DNA from: Hyposmocoma kahamanoa
Taxonomy: Eukaryota; Arthropoda; Insecta; Lepidoptera; Cosmopterigidae
Assembly (NCBI RefSeq): GCF_003589595.1
Contig: NW_020654289.1
Coordinates: forward strand, 6,637,692 to 6,701,691
Direction: 5' to 3'
Length of the DNA stretch: 64,000 nt
The notes under the pieces are model-generated. The model was not told where the DNA came from, did not search any database, and was given only the letters and a program-made list of their open reading frames with translations. Numbering within the stretch: position 1 is the stretch's first letter; every line of letters begins with the position of its first letter. Of the stretch, positions 1 to 10,410 are shown piece after piece. The position numbers were made by a program, and so were the translations under genes.

Positions 1-1
1 G

Positions 2-658
2 GTGGTAAAATCGAAACAACTACTGAAGCGGTACGCAAAGGGAGGTAACAGAAAAATTTTGTTTACGGATGAGAAAATTTTTACAATTGAGCAACATTTT
101 AACAAACAAAATGACCATATTTATGCTCAAAGCTCTAAGGAAGCTTCCCAATTAGTCGACAGAGTGCAACGTGGACATTATCCGACTTCAGTGATGGTTT
201 GGTGGGGTGTTAGCTACGAAGGAGTGACTGAGCCATATTTTTGTGAAAAAGATATCAAAACATCGGCACAAGTGTATCAAGATACCATTCTTGAGAAGGT
301 AGTTAAGCCCCTTAACATCACCATGTCCAATAACCAAGTATGGTCCTTCCAGCAAGACTCGGCGCCGGGTCATAAAGCTCGGTCCACGCAGTCTTGGTTG
401 GAAGCGAACGTTTCGGACTTCATCAGAGCTGAAGACTGGCCGTCGTCTAGTCCCGATCTTAATCCGCTGGATTATGATTTATGGTCAGTTTTAGAGAGTA
501 CAGCTTGCTCTAAACGCCATGATAATTTGGAGTCCCTAAAACAATCTATACGATTGGCAGTGAAGAATTTTCCCATGGAAAGAGTGCGTGCTTCTATTGA
601 TAACTGGCCTCAAAGTTTAAAGGACTGTATTGCAGCCAATGGATACCACTTCGAATAA
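2..658 (+). pseudogene. maT-type (DD37D) mariner transposase, 5'-truncated catalytic domain
   Basis: This is the catalytic half of a Tc1/mariner superfamily transposase, which would cut and rejoin element ends at TA sites. The 218-residue frame has FTDEK (D23), QQDSAPGH (D119) and SPDLNPLDYDLW (D157). The last two aspartates are separated by 37 residues, the DD37D spacing of the maT clade rather than the DD34D of classic mariners. All three catalytic positions are kept. The N-terminal DNA-binding helix-turn-helix region is not in the window, because the frame runs off the left edge, so the first Met is probably internal. The frame is open to a natural C-terminus. I could not see a terminal inverted repeat downstream. 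The element may be whole outside the window, so calling it a pseudogene is cautious. Confidence 0.85.
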
Positions 659-779
659 GCTTTTTATATTTTTAATTGTTGTATATTTATGCATTAAACT
701 AACACACTATAAAAGTAATAAATGTTATTTGCAGTTAAAAAAATTTTTTTTTCTTTATTACAATATTTATGGCAAGACG

Positions 780-1268
780 GTACATACTAACAATAATAAT
801 AATATTAAATACTTTTAAAGAAAAAAGAAAAATGAAGTATAAAATATAGGAAATAAATGAAAGAACAGACGAAAGTTAGGAGTTGAGGAAGTGATCCTTA
901 ACACGTTTTTTGAAGAAATCAAGAGAAGGGGTTGTCGAATTGATTCAAGGGGAGAATCCCACAATCTGATTGCAGAAATGGTAAAAAAGTTAAAGTTCGA
1001 ATAAAAGTTAGAGGTATGATATGTTTAGTATGAGAGTATCAGAGGAGCGAAGGTGACGGCAGAGTGTAGAAGAGTGGAAAGTAAGGCAATCTTTAAGATA
1101 AGAAGGCGTAAAGGGATAGAATAGAATTGAGTAGAGAAGTAAAAGGATACGAAGATCTCTACGCCGGTGGATGGGCAGCCATTTAAGTGGTGCGCGAAAT
1201 TGGGAGACATGATCAAATTTACGAAGTCCGAAGATGAACCTAACACACATATTTTGGAGCCGTTCCAA
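780..1268 (-). pseudogene. CR1-like LINE 3' end (RT C-terminus plus 3'UTR)
   Basis: Read on the minus strand, this is the end of a non-LTR retrotransposon ORF2. It starts near 1268 with MERLQNMCVRFIFG, a post-RT motif of CR1-like elements. It ends with SLDFFKKRVKDHFLNS and a stop at 876-878. The frame shifts between these two parts, so it is dead. The 3'UTR continues leftwards to about 780. The same C-terminal motif (SLDSFKQRVKDHFL) and 3'UTR recur near 47100-47180, showing one family with two 5'-truncated copies here. The clade is inferred from the motif only. Confidence 0.7.
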
Positions 1269-1284
1269 ACGGTACGAATTATAT

Positions 1285-1400
1285 AAGAATAAAATATCTA
1301 ACTTTGCACATAATCTTTATATGGAGATATTTCTACAGAGGCTACTACAGAGTACCTGCTAAATTTTGGTCTTCAACTGAAGCCCTATGGTTATAAAATT
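1285..1400 (+). repeat. Repeat family B fragment (ends TTCAACTGAAGCC)
   Basis: This segment matches the reverse complement of about 24865-24990: both hold AATAAAATATCTAACTT and ATATGGAGATATTTCT, and end at TTCAACTGAAGCC. A third, shorter copy ends at about 10407. No coding potential was seen. Confidence 0.6.
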
Positions 1401-1429
1401 CACATTTATCCCAATATGTGAAAATTGTC

Positions 1430-1485
1430 CAGCGGATTAACGTCACGCTGCGCCTCTCGCTGTCCTGTCAGTCGCGATCGATTCA
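1430..1485 (+). repeat. Short shared repeat fragment
   Basis: The stretch CAGCGG(A/G)TTAACG...CGC followed by a GTCAGTC motif is shared with 10985-11035. It is part of an unidentified dispersed repeat. Confidence 0.35.
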
Positions 1486-1489
1486 TCAA

Positions 1490-1971
1490 TTTATTATTAT
1501 TGTATTGTAATTTATTATTATATTATTATTGTCCTTATTTTAGACTCTCGGCTCTCCCAAGGCCTATAAGATTAGTTTTGATTTTTAAATGGGAGAGGCG
1601 GTATTTCCCGGCAATGTCACAGTCAGCCGGGGCCAGGTACTCAGGTTCAAGAACAGGCGAACAATACGTGCCGTATCGAGCAGGACCGCCTTCTGCATTT
1701 GTGCTGGAAGCGACACGCCACAGAAATCCGACCGCCTCAAGCTGTTAGAAAGGCTGACTGGAATTAACCCATTTGCGGACAAAACAATTGGGATTATTTC
1801 AGTGGAGGCCACATCCCACATGTCGGCGATTTCGTGCGCCAGGTCGAGATACTTCCGGCGTTTCTCGGTTTCAGCTTTCACGAGACCCTCGTCATGCGGG
1901 ATGGTGACGTCCACAAGAAATACCCTCGACTGCGATCGATCCAACATTATATATGTCAGGCTTATTCGCAA
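1490..1971 (-). pseudogene. LINE ORF2 C-terminal fragment with (TAA)n tail
   Basis: The minus-strand frame 1971-1585 (128 residues) carries VFLVDVTIPHDEGLVKAE, KYLDLAHEIADMW, IVLSANGLIPVSL and a closing AVLLDTARIVRLFLNLS. I recognise this block as the conserved C-terminal region of an insect non-LTR retrotransposon polyprotein; I cannot place the clade with certainty. On the same strand the sequence then runs into an AT-rich TAA/TAAT tail at about 1490-1530, as expected for a LINE 3' end. The RT core is absent, so this is a 5'-truncated dead copy. A second (ATT)n run lies at about 1997-2025 on the other side. Confidence 0.6.
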
Positions 1972-2439
1972 GAATAGTCCAGTCCGTGATAATGGATAAT
2001 ATATTATTATTATTATTATTATTATGAATTCTTAAAATGTTTACAGTGGTATAACGATGATAGACCCCAGAAATTAAATTTTATAGGACTGTGAATGGTA
2101 CAATGCCTTTATTCTTTTTGAGATTCTAATTTGCAAGACTCCACTCATTACTATGGCTGTATTTGTGGATTTTGAAGCGACCTTTGAATATTTCTCGGTG
2201 GTGCTAGTAGAGCTAAAAATATCTTGTGTAAATTTTTTGAACTTGTATTTCTGAGAAGTATGAACCTGGTGGCCTGACGCACAGGTTTTTTTTTTGCTTA
2301 GTTTAGGCATCAGTCTACCACAAAATTCTCCTTACCAAAATCTATAGTGTAAACCGTTCCTAGAAAATCAACGTTATTATATTATATAAATTATTCATAT
2401 TTAATCGCCCACACCTCACCTACAATTAATTGTAACTTT

Positions 2440-2640
2440 TTATGAAAATAAAACCGACCTCAAAAGTTCGTGCAATTACATCTTTTTGCTAAGTTTTATG
2501 AAATCGAATGATGATGAAATCGATTACCATCCGGTATATGTGGGAAACCGGGTTCATCCCCTAGTTCGCCGAAGTAGAACATTTTCTTTAAATTTAAATG
2601 GGACCAATACTGAGGTATCTTGAATTCGGTTTAAAATCTA
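2440..2640 (-). repeat. Family A repeat copy
   Basis: It begins with AAAACCGACCTCAAAAGTT and contains TAAATGGGACCAATACTGAGG and the GGTTCATCCCCTAG stretch typical of this family. The orientation is opposite to the 39290 copy. The TIR at the right end is lost. Confidence 0.65.
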
Positions 2641-2847
2641 TGCTAGCTGTCAATACCTCGGCTTAAATGCAAACGTTTGAAAGTGCGTAACACTAGACTT
2701 GACTTTGAACTGGTATCTAGTTTTTGGTTTTTCAGGCCAGCCCGAATTCGAACCATTGATGGGTGTCGTCAATTGATTCACTTCAAATCAACTAGCATAA
2801 CTTGAGCTTTGCTATAATGGACGATAATTGAAAAATTACATATTTGA

Positions 2848-2972
2848 TATAATTATTAATACAAAGATCGAACACTCAGAAAAAACACTCAGAAAAAATT
2901 CCTCCGACCGGATCGAAGGAATTTTTTCTGTGTGTTTTTTCTGAGTGTTCGATCTTTGTATTAATAATTATA
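2848..2972. repeat. Near-perfect 60-bp-arm palindrome
   Basis: Positions 2848-2907 and 2913-2972 are reverse complements with only two mismatches, and the loop is five bases. The right arm continues into a sequence shared with a tRNA-like SINE at 37775-37960 (GGATCGAA, then GAGTGTTCGATCTTTG-like, then a TAATTATAACAAACTAGTG tail). The palindrome therefore looks like a back-to-back copy of that repeat's tail. Confidence 0.9.
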
Positions 2973-3040
2973 ACAAACTAGTGAAGTAATTTCACAAAAA
3001 ATAATTGAATATCAATTCAATAAAAATTTAAAATACATAT
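2973..3040 (+). repeat. 3' tail of tRNA-like SINE family seen at 37709
   Basis: AACAAACTAGTGAAGTAATTTCAC and AATAATTGAATATCA match 37920-37965 closely. The tRNA-like head is missing here. Confidence 0.55.
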
Positions 3041-3224
3041 TTGATATTTAATCACCGATGAAACGTGATTCCATTTGTTTTGTAATTAGATGTTTTGCTG
3101 TTTTCCCTACCCTAACACAGGTCAGTTGTTGGCGCTGTACTATTTCAGCGCTCTAATTTGTGATTTTAGTGCAAACGAGAGTTGATATTTTTTTATCAAC
3201 TCTCAACTTAATATTGTTGCCAAT

Positions 3225-3345
3225 ATTGAGGCCCTTATTTCGTGTCTATTTCTGGTTATATACTTGATGGCGTTAATATTAGACGTAACTGCTTGATGAC
3301 TAATACATTCTCAGTCAGCCGTGACTATGGGACCTGTAAAGAGCC
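3225..3345 (+). repeat. Foldback family D fragment
   Basis: It shares CAGTCAGCCGTGACTATGGGACCTGTAAAG-type sequence (here diverged) with better copies at 20860-20900 and 51765-51810. Only the central part of the family remains. Confidence 0.5.
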
Positions 3346-3384
3346 TGAAACCTGAAACCTATCAGCGCAAAAATACCCACATTA

Positions 3385-3705
3385 ATTTTGAACAGTCTTC
3401 AAAAAAAGGAAGAGGTTCTTATTTAGACTGTATGTTTTTTTTGTGCATGTACGTTACGCGATAACTCATCAAGGCATTTGTGAATCGATTTTAATGACTC
3501 TTTTTTTGTTGGAAAGAGGGTACAGTATTGGTCCCATTTAAATTTAAAGAAAATTTTCCACTCTGAGGGTGGCAAACTAGAGGACGAATACAGTTTCGCT
3601 CTCTTTCCGGTAACCGATTTCAAGAAAATTTGACAAATAGATGTAATTCCACCAACTTTTAAGGTCAGTTTTTTTAATACTCTGTAGTGAGTTTGTATTT
3701 TTTTT
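3385..3705 (+). repeat. Family A repeat copy, almost complete
   Basis: The order of blocks matches other plus-oriented copies: AAAAAAGGAAGAGGTTCT, GTTACGCGATAACTC, TTTTTGTTGGAAAGAGG, GGTCCCATTTAAATTTAAAG, TTTCCGGTAACCGATTTCAA, and a closing AGGTCAGTTTTTTTAATACT. The left TIR is eroded. Confidence 0.7.
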
Positions 3706-3895
3706 TTACTTTAAATGATACTAAAGTCATTAATTGTTTTATATTTGTATGCTATTTTCATCTATATCAAAAATTTATAAGTATGCAGGCAGGGAATTCC
3801 ACTCCAGAGCCGTTTGCCATACAAATATGGAATCCGTAGAAATATGACGCTCGAGTATTTAAAAATAACCTTGTAGCAATATTTACATAGAAGTG

Positions 3896-3917
3896 CATAG
3901 CACTATATAGTGCTATG
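3896..3917. repeat. Perfect 22-bp palindrome
   Basis: CATAGCACTAT is followed directly by its reverse complement, with no loop. No surrounding element was recognised. Confidence 0.9.
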
Positions 3918-4089
3918 TCAATAATATCAACACTTACGCTGCACAAGGCCTAAAAGTCAAGTTGCTTTCGTAGTCGCTACCTTCGGAAAGGTCAACTAGT
4001 AAAACCATACTGCGGTATATGGGAAAAAATTTGTCCACCACTCCTCGAACATGTAAATTATGTTAATGCACTTTACTAATGTTTTTGAT

Positions 4090-4195
4090 CAACACTGCTA
4101 TCGGCCAGCTCGTCCGATCGGCTGGTCTGGAAATCTTTGGGGAAGGTCTACGTTCAACAATGGACGTCTTCTGGCTAATATGATGATGATGATAT
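4090..4195 (+). mobile_element. RTE-clade LINE 3' terminal fragment
   Basis: A short stretch with TTTGGGGAAGGTCTACGTTC and ...CAATGGACGTCTTCTGGCT ends in a (GAT)n run. This is the typical terminal sequence of lepidopteran RTE-like retrotransposons. The inverse version lies at 34655-34865. No open frame of useful length remains. Confidence 0.6.
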
Positions 4196-5300
4196 TTTAC
4201 TTGCGGGCATATAGGTTATATAACATGTATAACAAATATATAAATATGTATATGTGTGTGTATGTACGTATACATATGATAATGTATTTATGTGTATATA
4301 GGTTGCTTATGTAAATATATAGTTAGTCATATATAATATTATGTGATATATTTATATTGTGTTTGAACTCTGTATCGTTATTATTTATTAACTTGTTCTT
4401 GTTATTTATTAAAGTGTTTATTACACTGGATTTTACCCAGTAGCATTTTGAATCGTAATTCTACCCGGTTGTTCCCCTAGGTATCGGGATGACCGAGAAA
4501 TATAATATAGACAATCGTCACTGAGTGATGGCAATAGGTACACTCGCTCCCAGCTGCTCCCTGTACTTACTACCTACAAAACATAAATAAATAACTAACA
4601 TACTTGGTGTAACGGGCTGGTGTCCGCAACTCGACGACAAGGCGCCTATTTTGCGTGTATATAACTAACATAAAATCAACTTCATGTAACAAGAAAGGGA
4701 TCGGATTTGTTTACAATTAGAAAAATATATTAGCATTTTTTGCGTGGCAGCATGGCTTTGCGAGCGTGGTCTTCGTCTATTGACGACAGGGCAACTCAAA
4801 TAAGGTAAGTCTTGAAAGAAAGAGTAAGTTGTCTCGGTGGTAAAAAGTAGCATTTCTGGTTTAACATTAACAAAATGATACCGCAAATGTGACGTCCTGT
4901 AGTTTGTAGTAGTTTGATATTATGTAGTAATTACACTATTACCGTATGTTAAAAATAATAATGGAAGGCGAGTTGTTCGCGCGTTCATTTTTATTTTTAG
5001 AAACAATTATTTCAGTGATTCAATCAGATTATGTGTAATTTTAGGCGTTTTTATTATTTATTTATGTAGTTAAGTTATTAGTGGGCGAGGGAATACAATA
5101 TTATGACAGTACCGTGAATAGACTGTTACGCAATCTACTTTCTATCGAAATCTCTCCTTTACTACTTGAAGCCGGCTTCTTTTTTGATCATACGCACTGC
5201 TGCCCACACATTTTTACTGGATCATGTACACGTCAATTAAAATTTTGTCGTGATTCTTTCCTGTACCTTAAGCCATGTAAGTATGGCTTATTAACTAGGT
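4196..5300. other. Gene-free stretch
   Basis: AT-rich DNA with TATG/TGTG simple sequence around 4230-4320. A short retroposon-like fragment around 4590-4660 (GGTGTAACGGGCTGGTGTCC and GACGACAAGGCGCC) follows a TAAATAAATAA run. I see no gene. Confidence 0.5.
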
Positions 5301-5302
5301 AA

Positions 5303-5448
5303 CTAGGGCTTTCAGTCTCGGCATTTCTGCGTCCCGGAAAAAGAATCGAGACTCGATGCGGTCTCAAAAATCCCGGTAAAAACTAAACTTTGGTAACTAT
5401 TTCGGAAGTAGGTTTATGTACTTATAGGCTAGGTCTTTATTAACTCAA
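5303..5448 (+). repeat. Dispersed repeat, partner at 57402-57542
   Basis: Both copies read AGGGCTTTCA..., GATCTCAAAAATCCCGG or GGTCTCAAAAATCCCGG, AAGTAGGTTT, ACTTATAG(G/A)CTAG. They are diverged copies of the same unidentified repeat, in the same orientation. Confidence 0.6.
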
Positions 5449-5534
5449 TTACAAAATTGAAGAATATTTACAGACTCAGAGCAATATATATGATGTTTTC
5501 TAATATTTATTTATTTTTATTTATCGACTTCTTA

Positions 5535-5690
5535 GGTTTTCGCGATTGTTACACATAGGAAATGTAACTATTTTTCCCGATTTAAATCGCGTATATTTGT
5601 TTTCACAAACAAACCGACATTTCGGGTCCCATGGTCACGGTTGATATACGAGATTTAAATCCGGAAAAACAGTCTCATTTCCTATTTTTT
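5535..5690. repeat. Foldback family D copy (short form)
   Basis: The left arm, TTTTCGCGATTGTTACACAT then AGGAAATG, runs into GATTTAAATCGCGTATATTTG. The right side returns GATTTAAATCCGGAAAAA and CATTTCCTA in inverted orientation. The centre holds GGTCCCATGGTCACGGTTGA, as in other copies. Confidence 0.7.
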
Positions 5691-5934
5691 ATTTATTTAT
5701 TAATAATTTCAGGAAAGAAGAAATCTACTTAGAATTTACAAATTTCCCAGAATGCCTACACAAATAAGTTCGCAATTATATATTTCTTAATATGGAGAGG
5801 CGGATTCAATCAAAATGATGCAAAACCACTTTTAAATGAATAAGTGAACAGCATCGACGAACGTCAGGTGTCTCGCAATACTTCAAGGTAAATGGCAATT
5901 AAAGGTAGAAGTATGTGTTATTGAAATCAATAAC

Positions 5935-6145
5935 TTTTTTATAAAAATAAACTACCTCAAAAGTTAGTGTTTGCCAAGGTTTATTGACATCTGTTAGCGG
6001 AAACTAGGTGAAATCCAATAAACAGGCTTCATCCCCTAATTTACCATCTTTAGAGATGAAATATTTACTTCAAATTTGAATGGAACTACTACCGAGGTAC
6101 CCCCTTTCCGACAAAAAAAAAATCATCAAAATCGGTTTACAAATG
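5935..6145 (-). repeat. Family A repeat copy
   Basis: AAACTACCTCAAAAGTT, GGCTTCATCCCCTAATTT, CAAATTTGAATGGAAC, TGAGGTACC-like and ATCATCAAAATCGGTTTACA appear in family order. The copy is cut at its right end by the tRNA SINE that follows. Confidence 0.65.
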
Positions 6146-6164
6146 TTTGAGTGATCGCAGATAT

Positions 6165-6390
6165 TAACGCACCCTCATACACTCATAGCACACACTCGTA
6201 ACTCCGCACCAAGAAAACCTTGTATCGCGGGTGCCAAGGACACACACATAGGTAGACAACCACAAATTACACCCAAACTCACGAGAGAAATCAATGTAGG
6301 CCATACAAAGATTTCTCCCGGTCCGGGAATCGAACCTGGGACCTCTGCGTGGCAGGTCCAGCATGGTAACCGTTCGGCCATGGAGGCAGA
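6165..6390 (-). mobile_element. tRNA-derived SINE
   Basis: On the minus strand it opens with a tRNA-like head: CTGCCTCCATGGCCGAACGG (A box TGGCCGAACGG) and then AGGTTCGATTCCCGG (B box GGTTCGATTCC), which are RNA polymerase III promoter elements. It continues with GGGAGAAATCTTTGTATGG and TGTGGTTGTC, and ends in a GTGTG-rich tail. The same family occurs at 10411-10608, 17045-17215 and 39988-40140. Confidence 0.8.
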
Positions 6391-6539
6391 TAACATTAGA
6401 TTCTCTTTGTGATGCAGTCTGTTTACCAATACAAACGGAGACAGTACCATGGGTACAGTATTGAGATCACTGGTATAAACATTTTTGGATAGTAAGTTTT
6501 ACTATCTGTCTCATCATTACAAGTTTTAAGAGTATGTTC

Positions 6540-6826
6540 ATGGAAGTACATATGGAAGAAATCTTACATAATCGTATTTCTACCATCAAGCAGTAATGAG
6601 ATTATGACTGGGTTCCGATTTTGAAGGGTAGGGGTGCTGGTGAAATTGCAGGCACATGGGACTTGTCAACTTATGTCTCAGCGGGACGGGCGCAGTGGCA
6701 GTACCCTTAGATCTTTGCAATTTAGTTCGATTAAGCTCTGAGTGGCACTGCAACTGCTGGGCAGGCGTATCGCTTACCACCAAGTGTACGACTTGTTCCT
6801 CCTGTCACTAGGTATCATGAAAAAGG
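6540..6826 (+). mobile_element. SLR repeat copy
   Basis: Family blocks present: AAGCAGTAATG, GGGTTCCGATTTTGAAGGGT, GGCACATGGGACTTGTCAAC, AAGCTCTGAGTGGCACTGCA, and a closing CTAGGTATCATGAAAAA tail. The 5' third is poorly preserved. Confidence 0.75.
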
Positions 6827-7107
6827 TGTGCGCAGTAACACGAACTGCGTTCCGATTGTATTGTATAGCAATTGCAAAATACATCAGAATATTTGATTAT
6901 TTATGTAAAATAAAGATGGAATTCCGAAGTTGGCGACCACGGAGACCGGCGATAGCGACTGGCGGGTGAATTTCTGGTCGCCTGTCCTTTGGTGACCAAC
7001 TGTTTATAGATCCAAGCGACCGCCATCGATCGCCAGTCTTCCCGCAGTTTTTAATACAATCGGTTGTATTCTGGTGCTAATACAATTATGTCGAACTATT
7101 AATCCAC

Positions 7108-7495
7108 TCCAGGTCGTTAGTATAGAGTTAGTATACGTTAGTATTCCCACTCTCGACGTAAGTATGCCAGGGGAACAATGATTTTTTATTTTATTTTAGG
7201 GGTGGTCAATTTCACACTGCCATTCCAAAACGGCTTTTATTAAAACGGATTATTCCTGCGGCAAACATTGGTATGTCGTACATATACGTTCGTATACAAC
7301 AGTCGTAAGTGCTCTCGTATATATATTTAAAAAAATAACAAAGTGAGGTGGTCAACTTCACATGTGAAGTTTTAGTTTGCACATAAGTTTTTTTCAAACT
7401 ACCCGGGAACGGCATGCGTTGGTCGATAGCAAATCGTTAGTATACGTTAGTATCCCCATATTCGACGGTATTATCCCAAGAGAACAATGATTTTT
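7108..7495 (+). repeat. Duplicated CGTTAGTAT unit
   Basis: The stretch from CGTTAGTAT to GAACAATGATTTTT occurs at 7108-7187 and again, diverged, at 7434-7496, about 326 bases apart. A perfect 18-bp palindrome (AACTTCACATGTGAAGTT, 7354-7371) lies between them. Confidence 0.55.
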
Positions 7496-7639
7496 GCAAA
7501 AAAAAAACAATTTATTAGGCGAGTCGTACTTTATTGAACGCACGTGACTTCGTTGATGTCTTTCATATCAAGCAAAAATCTGACTTCGTTGATGTCTTTT
7601 TCATACGAAACAAAAAGCAGCCGATTAAGTGTAGAATGT

Positions 7640-7696
7640 ATCGGCAGGACTTAAAACATAACTCGTTCAAAACGTTACAAAATTCCACATTCAACT
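7640..7696 (+). repeat. Left remnant of the ~178-bp tandem repeat
   Basis: TCGGCAGGACTT and AAATTCCACATTCAAC match the corresponding part of the repeat unit at 9040-9095. The unit is broken at this point by the LINE that follows. Confidence 0.55.
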
Positions 7697-8936
7697 AAAA
7701 AAAAATAATTAAAAACTGCTTATTGGAAATATTAATAACAAGTTACAGTACATGCAAGGTAGAGTATTAAAATTAAAGATTATTTAACCTTTTCTAGTGA
7801 GTTGCATTAATATGTAGGCACGTACAACAATTAAATGAATGACCAGTTTGCATACGCTTCCTCTGATATTTATCTGTCATGTAAAATCTTTTTAACTTGT
7901 TTTTGACTTGTATCGGCTTTTTATCCGTTATTTCATTCACAAGAATTTTTGATAAGCTATTTAATATCACTGGGAGTTCACACATCCAAACTCTTTTACC
8001 ATAATTATTGTTACATTTAGGTATATTATACATAGGTAGATGTGATAATGTTCGTAATGAATTCGGTCTAATTTTAATTTTTAACGACCTGATTTTTTCA
8101 CATTTTTCGGTTATAATTGCTAATTTAGCTTTATTAAAGACATTCATTACGTTATAGTACTGAAATAGTTTGTCATAATTATCTTTAAATTTATATCTAA
8201 CCCTGAGAGGTACAATGGTTTTAAGCAATCTTATTTGAAGGCTATACATATTCTGTAGGAATGTTTTATATGTACGACCATAGGTCGAAATACCACAATT
8301 AATTATAGAGTCAGCCAGTGCCAAATATAACATTCTCAATGTATTGTGTGGCAGTTTTTGTTTGAGTATACATAACTTGAAAAGTACCGCCCCAAGCGTA
8401 TTACATACATGTTCAACATGTGGGCGCCAGTAAAGTTATGGTAAATTTTTAATCCGAGACGTATGTTCATTTACCAATTCTAATGGTTTACAATGACAGT
8501 TTATGGGCTGATAATGCATGCAATTATGATCGTGAGCTGCTACTTGCGGTAAATGTCTACATTTTAGGCATGGTGACTGTATATTTAAGAGTTTGGTTTT
8601 TTGAAAATTAATAGATAGACCCACATCATGTGCCCATTTACACAGTTTATGAAATTCTTGCTGCATCATGTGTTGGGCGGCTTTTAAATCGTTGTGCGCG
8701 GTTAACAGACAAGTGTCATCAGCGAACTGGTATACTGAGCTCTCTTGTAATATGTTGCACATATCGTTCACATGAACTAGATATTCGGTTGGACCTAGAA
8801 TTGAGCCTTGGACCGTGCCGCATACGGTTGGTATTAAGTCACTATGTTCACCATTTATACTGACAGTATTACATCTTTTTAGATGATAATTTTTAAACCA
8901 ATCCAACATTGGTAAACTAATGAGTCCCTTTCTCAA
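7697..8936 (-). pseudogene. LINE (CR1/jockey group) RT domain, 5'-truncated and frameshifted
   Basis: Minus-strand reverse transcriptase remains. The frame 8936-8436 has VQGSILGPTEYLVHVNDM and the catalytic box FADD (QFADDTCLL), then LCKWAHDVGLSINFQKTK. After a frame change the sequence reads WRPHVEHVCNTLG and continues at 8339-7794 with LRMLYLALADSIINCGIS and a long C-terminal region ending near 7794. The 3' end runs into a short A-rich tail at about 7697-7715. Both sides lie in copies of one tandem repeat (7640-7696, 8937-9350), so this is a 5'-truncated insertion. The exact clade is not certain; it resembles Zenon-like CR1 elements. Confidence 0.75.
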
Positions 8937-9350
8937 AAATAAATCCAGCCGCCCTGATTTTTATTATTTCGATAATAAGAACATTCCCTTGTACACCAAT
9001 CATCATCAATTGAATCGTTAGTATATTCTTCAGTAACTGTCGGCAGGACTTTGAAAAATAGTCGTTTTGTTGGTAATAAAATTCTACTCAACTATGAAGC
9101 TTTGGTAGATTTTCTTAAAAAGCAGACTAGCCGCTCCACTTTTAATTACTTTTATGGTAACAACTATTCCTTGCGCACCAGGCAGCATCAATACAATCGT
9201 TAGTATCCTTCAATAACTTTTAGTAGCACCTTGAACACAACACGTTTCGTTAGCAACGAAATTCTGTGTTCCACTTAAGAGGAAATTTCTTAAAAATAAC
9301 CCCAGCCGTCCCGCTTTTTATTGTTTTAATGATAAGAACCATTTCACACA
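8937..9350. repeat. Degenerate ~178-bp tandem repeat, 2.3 units
   Basis: The unit marker AGCCG(C/T)(C/T)C recurs at 8947, 9129 and 9304, giving periods of 182 and 175. Each unit also shares TAAGAAC or AACAACTATTCC-like blocks, AATCGTTAGTAT, and AAATTCT. A further part lies left of the LINE at 7640-7696. Confidence 0.7.
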
Positions 9351-9469
9351 AATTGTATAAAATAGGAAAATGGTAATGGTTTCGTATATGTGCTTATTTT
9401 AAAATCAACGCAATCTTTCATGCATTTGCCTGATTACATGTGCTTTCAAAGATGCACACAGGAGAGTGC

Positions 9470-9685
9470 CCCTCGGCCGCCAACCCAAACTTCCTTAATA
9501 CCTGTAGCAAATGACTACAGGTGGCGGGTGTCACTCAGACTTTGCTCCACAGAGTTTGCTAGCGTGAAAATTAGATGGCTGGCGTTTACTACACCGACAA
9601 GAATCTACCTAGATAGACAGGACAGGGGTGTCGCCTAACACCTGGCGCTCGACTTGTTCGTTCACCATTTGATATCATAAAAAAA
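9470..9685 (+). mobile_element. Degenerate SLR repeat 3' part
   Basis: Only the end is clear: GTGTCGCCTAACACC, CGACTTGTTCGTTCACC and ATTTGATATCATAAAAAA. The remainder is strongly diverged. Confidence 0.5.
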
Positions 9686-9721
9686 TATTGCAAAAATATC
9701 TGTTCTTCTCTTCTGTTCGTA

Positions 9722-9890
9722 TTCTAGTAGCAGTAGAGCTCCTTGTGAAAGAGTTCGTCCAGGGTAGTACTGCGATCTTACCTATTTCTGCCGCCAAGCA
9801 GTAATGTCAGCATTACCGTGTTCCGGTTTTGAAGAGTAAAGGATGCAGGTGCAATTACAGGCACTTGGGGCTTGTGGACAATTTGTTTCA
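9722..9890 (+). mobile_element. SLR repeat 5' half
   Basis: It starts AGTAGCAGTAGAGCTCCTTG, then GAAAGAGTTCGTCCAGGGTA, GCCGCCAAGCAGTAATGT and GTTCCGGTTTTGAAGAGT. It stops at CACTTGGGGCTTGTGG, so the 3' half is missing. Confidence 0.75.
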
Positions 9891-10199
9891 CGTAGTTGTA
9901 TTAGTTTTATGATTTTCATGCAATAAAAGCATTTTTAACGTATGATCACTTGTGATTTTATTTTACCAAGGCAAGGTGCGAATTATAATTAACGTATGCT
10001 TACGAAATACAATTAAGGAAAACGGTTGCGTTAACTATGCAGGAATGTGTTGCGTCAGAATAAACATTTTCTCAATTATCTAATACTTAAACGTAGAAGC
10101 TGTATTTGAACAATAACTAGTATTTGAAAGCGGTTATAAATTTTTTTACAAATATTTGATAAAGCTGTTTAACAATTTTTATTTAGCGTTAGTCAACAA

Positions 10200-10410
10200 A
10201 TTTTTAGTTAAGGCGGATTACCCCCTCGGGAAAAGCTGTTTTGTTAAATCAAAGGTTTACAGATTTACTATTAAATACCGATCTTGCAATAAATATACGA
10301 TACACCTAAGGATATTATCTAAAGAATGTGCTACTTCGTTACACGATAAGTTGTACTATACCCGATCATATAAAAATCCGAAAACTTTGGTTTTCAACTG
10401 AAGCCTTATT
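10200..10410 (+). repeat. Repeat family B copy, internally deleted
   Basis: GATACACCTAAGGATATT, TTACACGATA and TTCAACTGAAGCC occur in the same order as in the reverse complement of 24865-25210, but the middle is shorter. Confidence 0.6.
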
